Below the pieces are notes generated by a model, which had not been told where the DNA came from, made no database searches, and saw only the letters and a program-made list of their open reading frames with translations. Shown piece by piece: positions 38,625 through 50,760 of a stretch of 64,000 nucleotides of DNA. The position numbers were made by a program, and so were the translations under genes. Position 1 is the first letter of the stretch, and every line of letters begins with the position of its first letter. Source of the stretch: Straminergon stramineum (taxonomy: Eukaryota > Streptophyta > Bryopsida > Hypnales > Calliergonaceae); assembly GCA_963920665.1 (NCBI GenBank), contig OY987266.1, forward strand, positions 15,505,001 to 15,569,000, given 5' to 3'.

Positions 38625-41600
38625 TTAACCCCTAAAGGACAATAGTCCGTCGAACGGACATCTGAAAATCCGGGTAGGTTCCTATGAAGTCAATTTTGGT
38701 TGGATGTTTATGAAATTTTGACACGAGGTGCACACAATGAATACCTTTTAGTGGAAAAAAAATCACTCCAATCGGGTGCCCGAGTGGAAAGTTATGATGC
38801 CCGAAATAGTGCAGATTGCTTGGGCAGCATGGAACATGCAACAATCTGTGAGGAAAAAAATCTGCCCGAAATTGCTAGTTCCAAGGGTCTTGGTGGGGGT
38901 CTTGGTGGGGGTCTTGGCAGGGTCTTTAAAAGTCAAAGGGAGGGTCTTCAAAGGGAGAGTCTTGAGAGGGGGGCTTGAGGGTGTGATTTCAGCTGGCTAC
39001 GATGAGGAAGACAGGGAAGAGTTGTTGGCGGGGAAATCTCAATTTTTTTGAAAAAGAGTCAAGAAAATTGAAGACAAGTATTACTATTGCTCATTTCACA
39101 CATTGGAATCTAATGACATTGGATTCGAATAACATTGATCACAAGGCAATTTACAAAACATGAAGACTATGCATTTCTCGAATGCAGTAAGCCTCCAAAA
39201 TGGTGGTAGCCACTAATGCAAATTCCTACAACAAGAGCATAAACTATCAATATAAGTTGACTTCTCAGGAATCAAACTAGAAATAATAAAGAGTAGACAG
39301 CACAAAGTAGCGGCTAAAATTACAATTTGTCATAACTACACACGCCTCAAGCTACAAACTCAATGCAAATAGGCAAAATTGACAACAATGAATAAGAATG
39401 TGGGAGGAAGGATGCTCCTATTTTCAAGATCTTCATTTCCATTGCATAGTTTGTGAGGAGATACTACATCTTCAACGAACTCTCTCATCAGTACTTTGAA
39501 GCAAAATGCCAAGGAGGGGAAGTCAAGTGCCTAGATGGAAGGGGAAAGGGGTAAGATCATCTATGTTATTTCTCTTTCTGCATTTCAGATTTCCTGTTGC
39601 AATGCTTCTATCTATTTCCCAACATTTTCTCTACTCTATCAACTGACATTTCCATTTCCACTTGTTTATTCACAGCCTGCTAACTATCTAGAAGCCCCTA
39701 GGCGGAGTTCCCGATTACAAGCAACGGATGCTAGCACTAGCAATACATTGACAATGGAAATACAGTCTACATCACCTTTTGTCACTATCTTAGAGCATCC
39801 TCCACAACAACGAAGTCCATCCCAATCTCGAGCTATGACAGTAGACATTGTTGCATGTCTAAGAGAAATCATTGGGAAAAAAAATTCAAATTTCGAGGAT
39901 AGTCAAGAAGTTGTTGAGGAGAGGGGGAGGGAATCTAGCTGTGAAGATCTCTCTGAAGACAGTTTAGAAGATTTTGACACTGCAGGAGATGAAGAAAGAA
40001 CGTTGGAAGATTTATGGTGGCCTCCTGAATGTATGCATGACAACCATTTTTTCAAAGTAGAAAAGAGAAGCAAGAGAAGGAGAAGTGTACCTCATGTTCA
40101 AATCGATGCACTGGTGCAAGGGGTGGTCGAAGGCACTTGCTCGATGCAACGGTCAGGAGAGGGAGTGTCAAGAGAAGGAGTGTTGGAAGAACAAGTTGGC
40201 GAGGTAGGTTGCTGGGCTGGCCGGGAGGAGTTCTTTGTTGGCAGGGAGGTTTTTCGGGTTGGTAGAGAAGGGGGGTGGGCTTCAGGAGAGGGGTGGATTC
40301 TTGGAGGGTCTGGGGCGAATGGGGGAGGGTCAGGAGGTTTGGCTGCAACATTGGAGGGTTATGAGGGAGGATGGGGGGGTTGGAGGCTGATTTCGGGGGG
40401 AATGGGGAAGGGTTGAGGGCAGGTCTGGGGGCACGGACTAGAGGGGCAGATGAACAAGGAAATGGCTTGGGGTTACGGGGTCTTGCTAGGGGGGTGGAGG
40501 AAGTCTCTAGCAGGGAAGGAGAGTTGGAAGAATTTTATGGGGAAGGTGAAGGGCAACCTGGAATTATTGGTGGGGAGGAATGGAGAAGGATTCATAACTT
40601 ATATCATGGGAGTGACACTATGAGGGCAAATGCATGTGATATTGGTACACTTGGGGATGAAAATATATTGGAGGACTTCATTGATTATGTAGATGACGAT
40701 GAGGATATATATGATATTCCTATAGCACAAGAACCTCTACGACGACGTTGGAATAGAGTGGCCACCAATGTACCAATGTGGGACAATGGGAGTGATAGTT
40801 CATTGGCTGAGTGGGAAAGTAGTGATGAAGAGGACGATCATGGACAATTTGATGGTATTGATAGGGACCCCAATGGCATAAAAAATTTATATAGGGATGA
40901 CACATGGAGTAAAAATCATGCATCATATGATCCTCAACCCTCATCTTTTACGGGAATGATGGGTTCTACATTTGATTGGAATGGCATGCCTACAATGCTT
41001 GAATTATTTTTAATTTTTTGGCCTCATCATGTTTTACAAGCTATTGTATTGGAGACCAACCGGTATGCCACACACATTGATCGAGATGGAAAATGCATGG
41101 GGGGCGAGGATTGGGAAGACTTGACAGTGTCTAGTTTGAAGGCCTTCTTAGCGGTGCTTTTATACATGGGCATGAAAAGGCAAGCAAATTGCAAGTCATA
41201 TTGGTATAAGAAAGGGTCCATATTTCATTGTCCAACTATCTCGAACATCATGACTAGGGAGAGGTTTGAGGCCTTGACAAGATGTTTACACATTACCAAT
41301 CCAAAAACTTATGAGCGAGATAGAAATTTACCGGGTTATGACAAAATGGGGCAAGTTCGATGGTTGCTAAATGTCGTTAAAGACTCATGCAAGGGGGCTT
41401 GGCATTTGGGAAAATATGCAACGATAGATGAGATGATGATAAGGTACAAAGGATCGTACTGTCCATCACGTCAATATATGCCTAAGAAACCTCAAAAATG
41501 GGGTATAAAGGTTTGGTGTTTAGCAGACTCTATTTCAAAATTTGTTTCGAATTTTGAAATTTATTGTGGAAAATCCATAGCAATTGAAGGATTACCTACC

Positions 41601-43289
41601 AGTCGAGACTCCGCATTAGCACATAATGTGGTGTTGAATTTATTAGTGGGCCACGAAAGGAAGGGGCATGTCATAACATTGGATAACTATTTTACTTCTA
41701 TTGGGCTATTCAAGAATTTATTGGAGAAAGGGATTTATGCTATGGGAACTTTACGTACAAATTGGGTAGGAATACCATTGGTATTGAAGAATACTAAATC
41801 TTTTGCTCGAAGTGCTCAAGGGACATTAGAATGGCATATGCATGACTCGAGAACCATGAGTTGTATTGTTTGGAAGGATAAGCGACCAGTACTTTTACTT
41901 TCTACTCATGCTCCACCTATTCAATTTCCTATGGAATTTCCCGTAGTCACAGTACCTCGAAGGAATGGTGCAACGAGGGAGAGGATCCAAACTTCTCCTG
42001 TGCATTTGGAATATACAACTCATATGCGTGGTGTTGACGTTGCAGACCAATTGCGTGCTTCATATTGCTCACAAAATCGGTCCCACAAATGGTGGCACTG
42101 TGTTTTTTTGTTTCTATTGGACATGGCAGTGGTGAACATGTTTGTCATGTATGTCCATGAATGCACCAATAGTGAAGAGCAACGAAGGCCCATGATGCAT
42201 CTTCAATTCCGTGCTGAATTATGCAAAACTCTTTTACATGATTGGAGAGGACGAAATTGTGAGGAACCAAGAAGTCGTAATGGATATTGTTACCCTTCAA
42301 CCTCAAGTTTGAGAAGATATTGTGTGGTTTGCAATGATGGTGTGACACGGCCTCATACATTTTGCCGAAATTGCAATGGCAAATATATGTGTGGTCGTAA
42401 GGGATGTTTTGAAAGATATCATGACAATCTTCACCCAAGAAGGGAAGAAAGTGTGAGTTATTTTTAATTTTTTAATTTTTTCATGTTTAGTATTTTTTGG
42501 AAGGTGGTATTAGCCATTTGTAATTTTGTAGAGTATTGTGGATTTTCTAGCAAATAGCCATTTTTTTAGATCTTGACCCTAAGCAAGTTGTTGATTTATT
42601 GTTGAAGAATGGGACTAATACAAAAAAAATTCTTTATTGAACAGGATGGCATTTAGGAAGTCAATCTTCCTTCCTACTTTGCTTTATTCATGAAGGAGAC
42701 TAGAAGACAATGGATAGTGGCGAAGGGTTGAATTAGCATAAGTTTATGAGTTTTAGTATTTTTTTCCTTCAAAAAATCCTACTTGTAGGAGACATGGGGT
42801 TATATCATTTCACCGTTCGGATTTGAAAAAAATATAATTTTGACCATCCAAGAAATTTCTAAAAGTTGGCTAGTGTATAGATGTATTCTTTTACCACTTT
42901 CTATTGCAAGCTCATTTAGAATAAGTTAGACGTCTTAGTTGCATCTAAAATTTTGCGTGCTTGAAGCTAACATCATGTACTTATGAATGCCCTAAATCAC
43001 CATTCTTGTGTAGAGCAAAAAAGTTCAGCAAAGGGGGTTCGAATTCTGCTGTCCCTGTCGGGCAGGGCTGAAAAAAACTTTCTTGGGAATTTCAAATGTT
43101 ATAATCTTTCAATCCACGCGGTCAATTGGTCTGAAATTTTTTCCACAAATTGACTTGCTTGTATATTATACTTTTGTACGGTTGGAATTTTAAAAAAAAG
43201 TTAAAATTTTAAATTTTGGACAAAACATCAAAATGTGGCAGTTTTTGACTTTCTCTCTTCCAAAACACCCTCCGGGCTTTAGGGGTTAA
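38625..43289 (+). mobile_element. piggyBac element with TTAA duplication
   Basis: TTAA at 38625-38628 is followed by CCCCTAAAGGACAATAG. The other end is CTCCGGGCTTTAGGGG followed by TTAA at 43286-43289. The element itself is 38629-43285 (4657 bp) with terminal inverted repeat CCCCTAAAG. TTAA targets, CCC..GGG termini and a DDE_Tnp_1_7 transposase define piggyBac. The flanks rejoin as GCATC-TTAA-ATTGTGT, closely resembling GCATCTTAAGTTGTGT at about 43351 in the same host array. Clean ends and a long open transposase frame suggest a fairly recent insertion. Confidence 0.92.
39506..42467 (+). CDS. piggyBac transposase (DDE_Tnp_1_7)
   Basis: Catalyses cut-and-paste transposition at TTAA. The core is a 698-codon frame, 40371-42467. 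By numbering from 40371, the catalytic Asp candidates are D353 (YATIDEMMIRYKG), D438 (VITLDNYFTS) and D556 with the D559-Gln pair (GVDVADQLRASY). The C-terminus is a Cys-rich domain (YCVVCNDGVTRPHTFCRNC, then CGRKGCFERYH) that in this family binds the element ends. A likely N-terminal extension exists: exon 1 39506-39550 (MPRRGSQVPRWKGKG), a GTAAG...CACAG intron 39551-39675, then an acidic/Ser-rich region from 39676 (EAPRRSSRLQATDAS) leading into a Gly/Arg-rich linker. That frame ends at 40416 and overlaps the core frame by 46 bp in another phase. A small intron or an indel in the G-rich linker must join them. The catalytic core is intact. Confidence 0.88.
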
Positions 43290-45159
43290 ATTGTGTTTTT
43301 TTGTTGCTTCTTGTTGCATCTTAGTTCTTACTTCTTCTTGTTATTTGTTGTATTTTATTGCATCTTAAGTTGTGTCTCTTGTTTTGTTTTGTTGCATCTT
43401 CATTCTTACTTCTTCTTGCTTATTATTACCTCTTAAGACTTACCACCTTCTAGTTCTTGTTTCCTTTATCACTATTCTTGTTCTTTTTTCTTATTTATTT
43501 GCAATTTTTAGAGATGTAGTCGTTATGAATTTTTCTTACTTTAAACTTGTGCTTCATATTTTTTGTTGCCTTAAATCTTTGAAGGTTGAGCTATATTGTT
43601 CATTCACTAAAAATTAATCTCCTTCATTGTATATGTAGGCACTTAACCCTTGAGTGCCTAGCTCATGGAAACTAAATAGGAGACCCCAATTAACTACTTC
43701 CAATGAACCCTAAACCGAAGACTTAAAATTGAGATCTATGAAAACTGACCATTGAAACGGGTAGTGTACAATGGCATGCAACTGTGGGGGGAAATTGTAG
43801 ATGTTTTGACCGTATGAAGAATAAGATTATAAGGGTCAAACTTGCGTTGAATTTTTGCGGAGGGCCAAAATTCGATAGGGTCCTCTACTTTCAAAAATCA
43901 ATGAAGGCAATGCAAGTGGATTCAGGCCATGAATTTTAGGTAGGGTTTGTGGTTGAAGGATATTTGACAACTTGCAAATTTTTAGCTTTTTCTGACCTCG
44001 GTAGGACCATCGAAACATGCCATGAACGTGAAGCCGAAGAAAGGAGAAAGAAACAAGGATCGGAAGTAGTATACGGGACTTATTGACACGTGGACCGGTT
44101 CCGGTAGTACACTAGCATGTGAATTGCCATCTAGGATCTCCCGTGCACCATACTCAACTGTGAGAGTCAATTGAAGCCTCTTCTGAGGTCCTCCTCGCTA
44201 GAAGACTGGTAGCTACAAACTGGCAGGGTAAAACAAATGGAATGGAATTTAATTCAAAACTAAACTAAATTGGTAAGCACATTGAAATTTTGAGTATATA
44301 ATACATGCATAGTTCATTGATGGAGAATATTGTATCTATTCCTCTAATTGAAGCTGAAATCAAATTCTCCTATAAAAGTAACCAATCACTACGTTTGAAC
44401 TGTTACGCCCAAGTTTTAATTCCCAGATTGCCTTAGTTGTCTATTTCGAATTTTTGAGGTAGTATATCTGGAGAACCTGAATGGTTGTATGTCACAATAG
44501 CGCTGCAAGACTCAACACACATCAAATACCCTACCCAATCCACAGACCCTGTGACATATTCTAAACAAATTTTGTAATAATATCATACTCAATAAATAGC
44601 GCAAGTAAAGAATTGCCTATGTAATGGAAACTGATTCCTCTATTCTATACCATCGAACCCCAAGCTACTGTCCTGCCAAGTCTTGCCATGATCCAACTGC
44701 CATAACTAGGCTAGGTGGTAAACTTAAACATACAAAAACAACAACTTGAATACCTAACTGCCCCTACCAATCAAATCGACGAAGACTGCGGCAAATGAAC
44801 TTAGAGCATGGTGCAACAAACAAACGTCACTCCTTGACGCCCCTACCAAACCCTCTCTCCCGCCATGAATTCACTGGAACTTATCTCGGCCATTATTTAC
44901 TCAGTTCCATTTACAATGGAGAATTCAGAAGCACTACTTGTGGAACAAATAGCATGTGGAATTGCTATCTAGATTCGTTGGCCAATAGTGATTTGCATTG
45001 GGTTCAACGAGTTCTAAGAGGAATTCTTCTTGCAAGCATACCTTCAATTTGGCCATTTGATTAGTAGTGGTGTTGTGGCGTGTCCTCACCTAGCCTTCCA
45101 ATGCAACTTTGATTTCAACTAATTCTTTGCATGAAGCTCTCACTATAGTCACTCGTAGC
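43290..45159. other. Interior of the CACTA-like element, right of piggyBac
   Basis: Begins with the continuation of the pyrimidine-rich array (to about 43610). The rest has no recognisable gene. A frame at 44795-45064 has no domain and is probably chance. Confidence 0.5.
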
Positions 45160-46319
45160 CTAAATGTCACGACCCTCATTACAAGGCGTGCCCGTGCCAC
45201 CTTGGTGAGCAAGGGGGGCATTGGGGGAGACTCCTCAAGCCTTGCAAGAGATGAGGTGAGGGGGACTAGGAGTCTCGAGCGATCAGAGCGATGTAGCGCT
45301 CTAATCCGAACGAATTTGGAGGCGTGTGATACATGCTTGGAAAGGTCTTGAGAAGACGCTTCTAGTCGTCGAAAGAACGCGTGATTTGGACTTGCGAGTC
45401 AAAAGTTATGGGCGTTCAAAGTTGGGGGAGTCCCGGTCGCGCCGGGAGTGCCCTGGTCGCGCCGGGAGTGTCCCGGCCGCGCTGGGAGTGTCCCGAATCT
45501 TTGGAGGGCGATAACTTTGCGATTACTTGTCCGAATGGAGCAAGTGAGTAGTTCATCGGCATCTACGCATCGCGTAGATGTCGAAAATGGGGTCGCATGT
45601 GCGATTTGGATCTCGGACCGCAAAGTTATGCCGGGTGAAAGTTCGGGAGTCCCAAATTAGCGCGAATCGGGAGAAACGGGGTGGTCTTCCAAAACCAAAG
45701 GGTGTTTGGGAGTCCCCCTTGACATACAAGGGGGGGGGGTTTGCCAAATCACACAGAATGTACTATAGGAGGGGTTGGTCTCCCTCCTCCCTCCCTCTTG
45801 GAGCCTTGGTGAGTCCCGGTGACTCAAGGTTGGTGGTGTGGGGTTACTACCACTCCAAGGCACCATGGGACACTTGGGTGTGTCCTGTGGCACCGGTTGG
45901 GTGGAGTCCCACTCCTTGCTAGGCTATGTGAGGTCCCGAATGGTGAGTCCCGATTAGTGATGAAGTGGAAAGTAGCAAATATACAAGGAGCCTAGTATGG
46001 AGTTGGGGTTACACTCAAGGGCGGTTAGGACCATGATGAGTAGTGCCACCATGGGTCCTTGCACAATAAGATGGAAGTTCCGCCCCATGTTACCAAGTAA
46101 CATACCCCGGTGTCATGACGTGTGTGTGTGTATGTGTGTTGTAGTCTCGGTGATTGGGACTTAGCACAAAGAGTTGGAATTGGGGACTAACATTGGATGT
46201 GCGTCGCATGTGCAGTGTTAGAAGAGCATGACCCTTGGTGCCACTAAAGTATCAAGTACTTGAGAAGCATTGGAAGGGAACTTAAGGTGACAAGTGTCAC
46301 TAAAGGGCGCGACACTAAA
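45160..46319. mobile_element. Solo LTR with 5-bp target duplication
   Basis: LTR 45165-46314 (1150 bp) begins TGTCACGACCCTCATT and ends GGGCGCGACA, so the termini are TGTC..GACA. CTAAA flanks it exactly at 45160-45164 and 46315-46319. No internal retrotransposon domains, so it is a solo LTR left by LTR-LTR recombination. It is much GC-richer than its surroundings and contains a 22-bp minisatellite and a short GT microsatellite near 46120. Confidence 0.85.
45429..45497 (+). repeat. 22-bp GC-rich minisatellite inside the solo LTR
   Basis: Three tandem units of GTCCCGGTCGCGCCGGGAGT type with minor changes, rich in CG dinucleotides. Confidence 0.85.
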
Positions 46320-46999
46320 AGGGACGCAATTGTTGTTGGGTTGTCAAATTTCTGTCATCTCTCTTTCTCTCAACCAACAATGAAACATCCCTACAAAGCG
46401 TCGACTATAGTCTCAATGACGTGGATGCAATGCTCATGATGATTTCTCCAAACATGCACCCACAATCGAGCTAACCTTCCCTTGTGATTGATAATGTCGC
46501 TGAAGGTGGTTGGGCATTCCTCAACTATTGTACTCCTCTTCTTCACTCTTGCAAAAGTGAAGACTGAGCAAACCCAAACCCTCCCATCACGCACCAATTT
46601 GCCCCAATGGTTTGCCATCAACTATCCTCGATTGTCTCAGTGGCTTTTTCGATGCAAGTGAACCCCAAAACAAGCCCCTTGTGGCATGATTGGCTAATTT
46701 TGACGTACAACTACTTGCTAAACATGTCCCCCTACTCATTTGTGCTTAGTACTCCACTCCATCAAGTCCTCGTACTCAAAATTGTGTAGTACGAGCCCAT
46801 CTAGCGACTAGAAAGTTATTTCCCAATTCAGAGAGATAGATTCCAAGTGTTGGAGGGCTCATGGGTTAAAGTTGGAATGAAGTTATCGGAGGCTACTTAC
46901 AACACTGGAGAGGCAACTTCTTCACATTTTTGTAAGGAATATAGGTCCTAAAGTGTGTAGGAATATACATTTACAGAGTGTTATTGTGTTATATTTTGT
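46320..46999. other. Interior of the CACTA-like element
   Basis: No convincing gene. Short frames on both strands at 46391-46789 lack domains. Confidence 0.4.
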
Positions 47000-49508
47000 G
47001 TGAATGACTAATAAATGTCATTGAAGAGAGTCACATTTTTTTCTTGCATTTTCCTCCTTCAATATGACTATCTTTTGTACATCTCAAAATCATATGTACT
47101 TAGTTTTTATTGAATGGAGTCATTTATTCAACTACTAAACTATATTGATGCATGATTGCAACGCCTCAAGTCAATTTAGAATGTATGGAATGTGATTGTA
47201 GTTTATGATAAAAGTTACTATAAATCTCAAGTCACCCCAGTTACAAGTATTACTTGCTTGAGTCATATTTTATAATGTATCTTAGCCAAAAGATGACTCG
47301 TTGTAGTTATATAATGCTCACAATCATGTCAATAATGTGACTCTATATTTTTAAAATTATGACTACATTCAATTATAAAATTACAAGTAATATTTCATGT
47401 GAACTACTACATGAGCTAAAATATGATTTATATTAGTCATATTTCACATCAAGAAAAAATATGACTCATGAAGGTCATATTCCACATCAAGAAAAAATTA
47501 TGACTTTCTAGAGTCATTTTTACATCATCATGTAGAGCATATGACTCATAAGAGTCATTTTTTACATCAACAAAAAATATGATCCACTAGAGTCATTTTT
47601 ACATCAATATGTAGAGAATATGACTCATGAGAGTCATTTTTCACATTGACAAAAAATATGACTCGACGTAGATATATTCCACGTCAACAAAAAATATGAT
47701 TACATAGAGTCATATGCTACATGAACCAAAATATGACTTGATGTAGTCATATTCCACGTTAGTCAAAAATATGACTTGATGTAGTCATATTCCATGTCAG
47801 TCAAAAATATAACTACATGGAGCCATATGCCACATAGACTTTTTTTCCTTTTGCCCAAGTAGTTCAAAAAAAAGTCAAGACTCCAAAGATAGTCAACATA
47901 TACGTCACATAGGCAATATATAGCTAAGTATACCCCCAATACAAATGATTGCAAATATGACTCATGAAAAATTTGACTAGTCGGTAATGACTAGACCCAG
48001 TCATATCACGTGTCATCTATAGTATTTTTTGCCTGAGTCATATTTTGAGACTTTACGACTCATTGTAGTCATTTTTTGCAATCATAAAACACTTGTTTTG
48101 TTGTAGTTGTCGCAGCATAGAGCAAAAAAATTCCTTGTTATACTCACAAAAATCGCTCTCTAGAGCATAACTAAGTGACTCTAAAGATTAAACCCACGAG
48201 ATTCTATGAAGTATTTAACTTTATTAAGCAAGTAAGCCTTTTTAACTTCTAAAACTTCCTTCCAATTCTAGATCTAAAACCGGAAACAACCAACCAACAG
48301 ATAGTTATCAGACCGGATTCATCCTCTTCTGGTCCTCATATTCCTCTGGACCAATCTATTCGGGATTGTCCGTATGTCTCCTCACTCCTATTCTGGTTTA
48401 GTTTTGCCTCTGTTGGACCATCAGAGGGGGCGCCACTTGGTTTTGTGAGTGGTAGACCCACTACTCCTTCCGTGGATTATAGTGGCTGAAAGTCCATTGC
48501 CCTATCTCCTCCTCTCATAAACTAACTTGGATCCGGTTTGATTTCTCACAACAACTCGGACAGCAATCCGATTCGTAGGTCACATAGAGACCCCCCATAT
48601 GATCCTTTCTTACTACAACGACCTTGATGCCAGTTTCTACCCGTGTGAAACTAGGTGGCCACAAGTGTATTCGTCTGTTCCAACACTTACCAAAGCTATT
48701 CCGTTTACCAACTAAGGTGGTGAGACCTCTCAAAAGAGCGGACACTCAACCAGATTTTCCACGCAGGAGTTCTAGTGCGACTAAGGATATCCTCCTTATC
48801 CGCCTAACCTAACAATGGCTTTCTCACCCAGAACTCAAAACTCTAGATCTACTGAGGCATTGAAGTCCACTCCCAACACTTCCACAACCCGCTCTCATAC
48901 ATTAAGGATCGGAAACTTACACACCAAGGGAAGAAATCAATTCACAAATCAATCTTACACCTTCCTAACTCCACGCCATGCAACTCTACCAATCTTGGGA
49001 GATACACACAATACAAGAGCGCATATAAAGGTACAAGAAGTTTGCCAAAAGAAAACACACCAATATCCTTCGCAGGGACTAACTTAAATATAATAAAAAA
49101 GTACAAGTGGGCGAAAAAGCCTGCAAAAGTTCCGCCTTGACTTGGGTTGGACTTTTCGATCCTACCTATTCCTAACTGGATCGGAATAGGATCCGAATCC
49201 GTTCCTACTCTTCTTAATATTTACACACTAAGTGCCCACCTGAGATCCAATGGTGGCACTATCCGCTCCCGGCTCCATTTGCTCAAAGATCTCGTTTAAA
49301 TTCTGATTCCGTTCCCCCTCCTAAGGGTTAAGAATCGGGTCGTCATTTGGGGATCCGGGGGTTGAGTCTAAGTCGATGGCAATTCGAGGCGTATCGACCA
49401 GATTCGCCTTCGCTTTTGATCTCTTGGACTTGGGAGTGGGCGAGTGGCATCCTTCCCCTCCCTTGCTGTTGTATCCAAAAACGAATCCGGAAGAGATATA
49501 TCCGAGAG

Positions 49509-50327
49509 TCAAATACCTCGAGAGCAAGTGGCTCTCGACAATATCCGGGTATTCTCCTCTATCCAGTCCGCCACCTTTTGTGCCTCCTTCATTGCAGCTT
49601 CAACTTGCTCGGCAAAGTCTGTGAGAATTCTGACCATCCGGGACTCAGATGGCTTCTTCTCATCATGCACCTTCTCATCAAACAACCTAGCCTTGGCGGT
49701 AGCCATTCCGGTCTCCCTGAATGTGGCCTTCACCTGCTCCACCATTTTCTGAGCCTCATCCGCCATCAATCGAGCGGCTATAAAGTTCTCCTTGAGTACA
49801 AGGAGCTCTACCTTCACCTGATCCACCTCCTCCTGCAATCTCTGGATTTCCGTCTCCTGTTTCTGGATCTCGACTAGATCGGAGATGCAACTCGCCACCT
49901 TCTTTGGCAGTTCTTTGTCTGGCAACGCTTCCACCAACTTTCCGATTAGGAGTAGGATTCTTCTCTTCAGTTCCCAATCCGCTCTCATGTTGCACAAGAT
50001 CTTGACGAGAAGGTTGAATGGATCATCGAGATCTGATTCCTTCTACACGGTCTTCTCAACCTCCGGTCTCTCTTCCGGGGCCGAGGTATCACGATCGGGT
50101 GGCGTCCCTTGCTTGTGAAATGAGGTCGTCTTTTGTCGCTTGATCAATGGCATCAGCGGCTCTTCTTCCTCTTCTGACTCGCTGTTCTCCTTAGGTTTGG
50201 AACCGTATTCGACCTTGTCATCCGTTTCTGATTCTCCATGCCTTAGGAGGACTTCCTAAGCCCTCTATGGACATGAATATGCGCTCGGAAGCCTTTCTAA
50301 TTCTACCTCACTTTCTCCTAGCCGCAT
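49509..50327 (-). pseudogene. Coiled-coil protein frame with three in-frame TAG codons
   Basis: Read on the minus strand from ATG at 50327, the frame stays coding-like for 273 codons but contains TAG at codons 21, 24 and 95. The middle is acidic with a basic motif (ENSESEEEEEPLMPLIKRQK). The last 162 codons, from 49997, are uninterrupted and strongly heptad-like (EIQKQETEIQRLQEEVDQVK). TATATAA on the minus strand near 50521-50528 and about 200 nt of leader precede it. All three stops would be CAG (Gln) before a single C-to-T change. Looks like a structural protein of a transposable element. No family recognised. Confidence 0.45.
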
Positions 50328-50519
50328 GTCCCGTTTCTTACTTTCTCTCTTCGATCTCAACCGAAAATCAAAACAAAATCAACACAACTCTTGAGAAAGA
50401 CACTCTCACATAGACCCAACACGGAAAACTAAGTCTTAGATGAGAGTAGGGAGCTTAGAGCGCGGAGAGCGCTAAGACAGGCGAAAAATGCAAAAGAGGT
50501 TCAATTGGGTAGGCCAGCC

Positions 50520-50530
50520 CTTATATAGTC
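50520..50530 (-). promoter_or_regulatory. TATA-box candidate for the coiled-coil frame
   Basis: CTATATAAGG on the minus strand, about 195 nt upstream of the ATG at 50327, at a typical core-promoter distance for a leader of this size. Confidence 0.4.
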
Positions 50531-50760
50531 GTTGGACCCCTATCACCTCATCATGACCTATTCTGGATCCGGTTCCTCCTGATATCTAATCCATCCCCTA
50601 TCCGATTAGACATCTGTTCTCCTGCTAGGACCGGATTCGAGTAAATCCCTCTACTATCTCATTTTCCTTCTCTATTTTAGCTCCCGATGGTTCCTTTGCT
50701 AGATCCAGATACCTACTCCTGGGTTTCTGGTTAGATTTACTAGGTAAACCAAAAAAATTA

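Larger units (their letters stand above)
36012..48109 (+). mobile_element. CACTA-like (En/Spm) element, 12.1 kb with nested insertions
   Basis: The left end CACTACAAGAAAATGGGTGT is the typical CACTA terminus and is followed by TTTATGACTAC. The right end (48060-48109), read in reverse, is CAACTACAACAAAACAAGTG then TTTTATGATTGC. Both subterminal regions (about 36040-36600 and 47000-48060) are packed with repeats of AGTCATATTTT in both orientations, the usual binding-site clusters of this superfamily. The flanking triplets are TAG and TCG, an imperfect 3-bp duplication. No TNPA/TNPD-type gene is seen. Without the piggyBac and solo LTR insertions the element is about 6.3 kb. The link between the two ends is inferred from matched subterminal repeats. 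Confidence 0.65.
48110..50760 (-). mobile_element. Decayed transposon-like unit of unknown class
   Basis: Moderate-GC block between the CACTA right end and AT-rich DNA. It has its own minus-strand promoter-like region and a coiled-coil frame (listed separately). Similar A-rich strings (CAAAAAAATT) occur at both borders, near 48123 and 50748, and might be a target duplication, but they are low complexity. No reverse transcriptase, integrase or transposase recognised. Confidence 0.35.

Noticed and set aside
38200..38645. Two hydrophobic, Cys/Phe/Leu-rich frames resembling membrane proteins
   Set aside because: They are translations of the 78-bp pyrimidine-rich tandem repeats.
43020..43065. GGGTTCGAATTC resembling a tRNA T-arm/B-box
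   Set aside because: No matching acceptor stem, D-arm or anticodon arm at the right spacing; it lies in the right subterminal part of the piggyBac element.
49347..49877. 176-codon plus-strand frame
   Set aside because: Antisense shadow of the minus-strand coiled-coil frame, whose heptad pattern and acidic bias make it the real one.
48123..50757. CAAAAAAATT at both borders as a target duplication of a LINE-like element
   Set aside because: The match is a low-complexity A run, and no reverse transcriptase or tail structure supports it; kept only as a remark.
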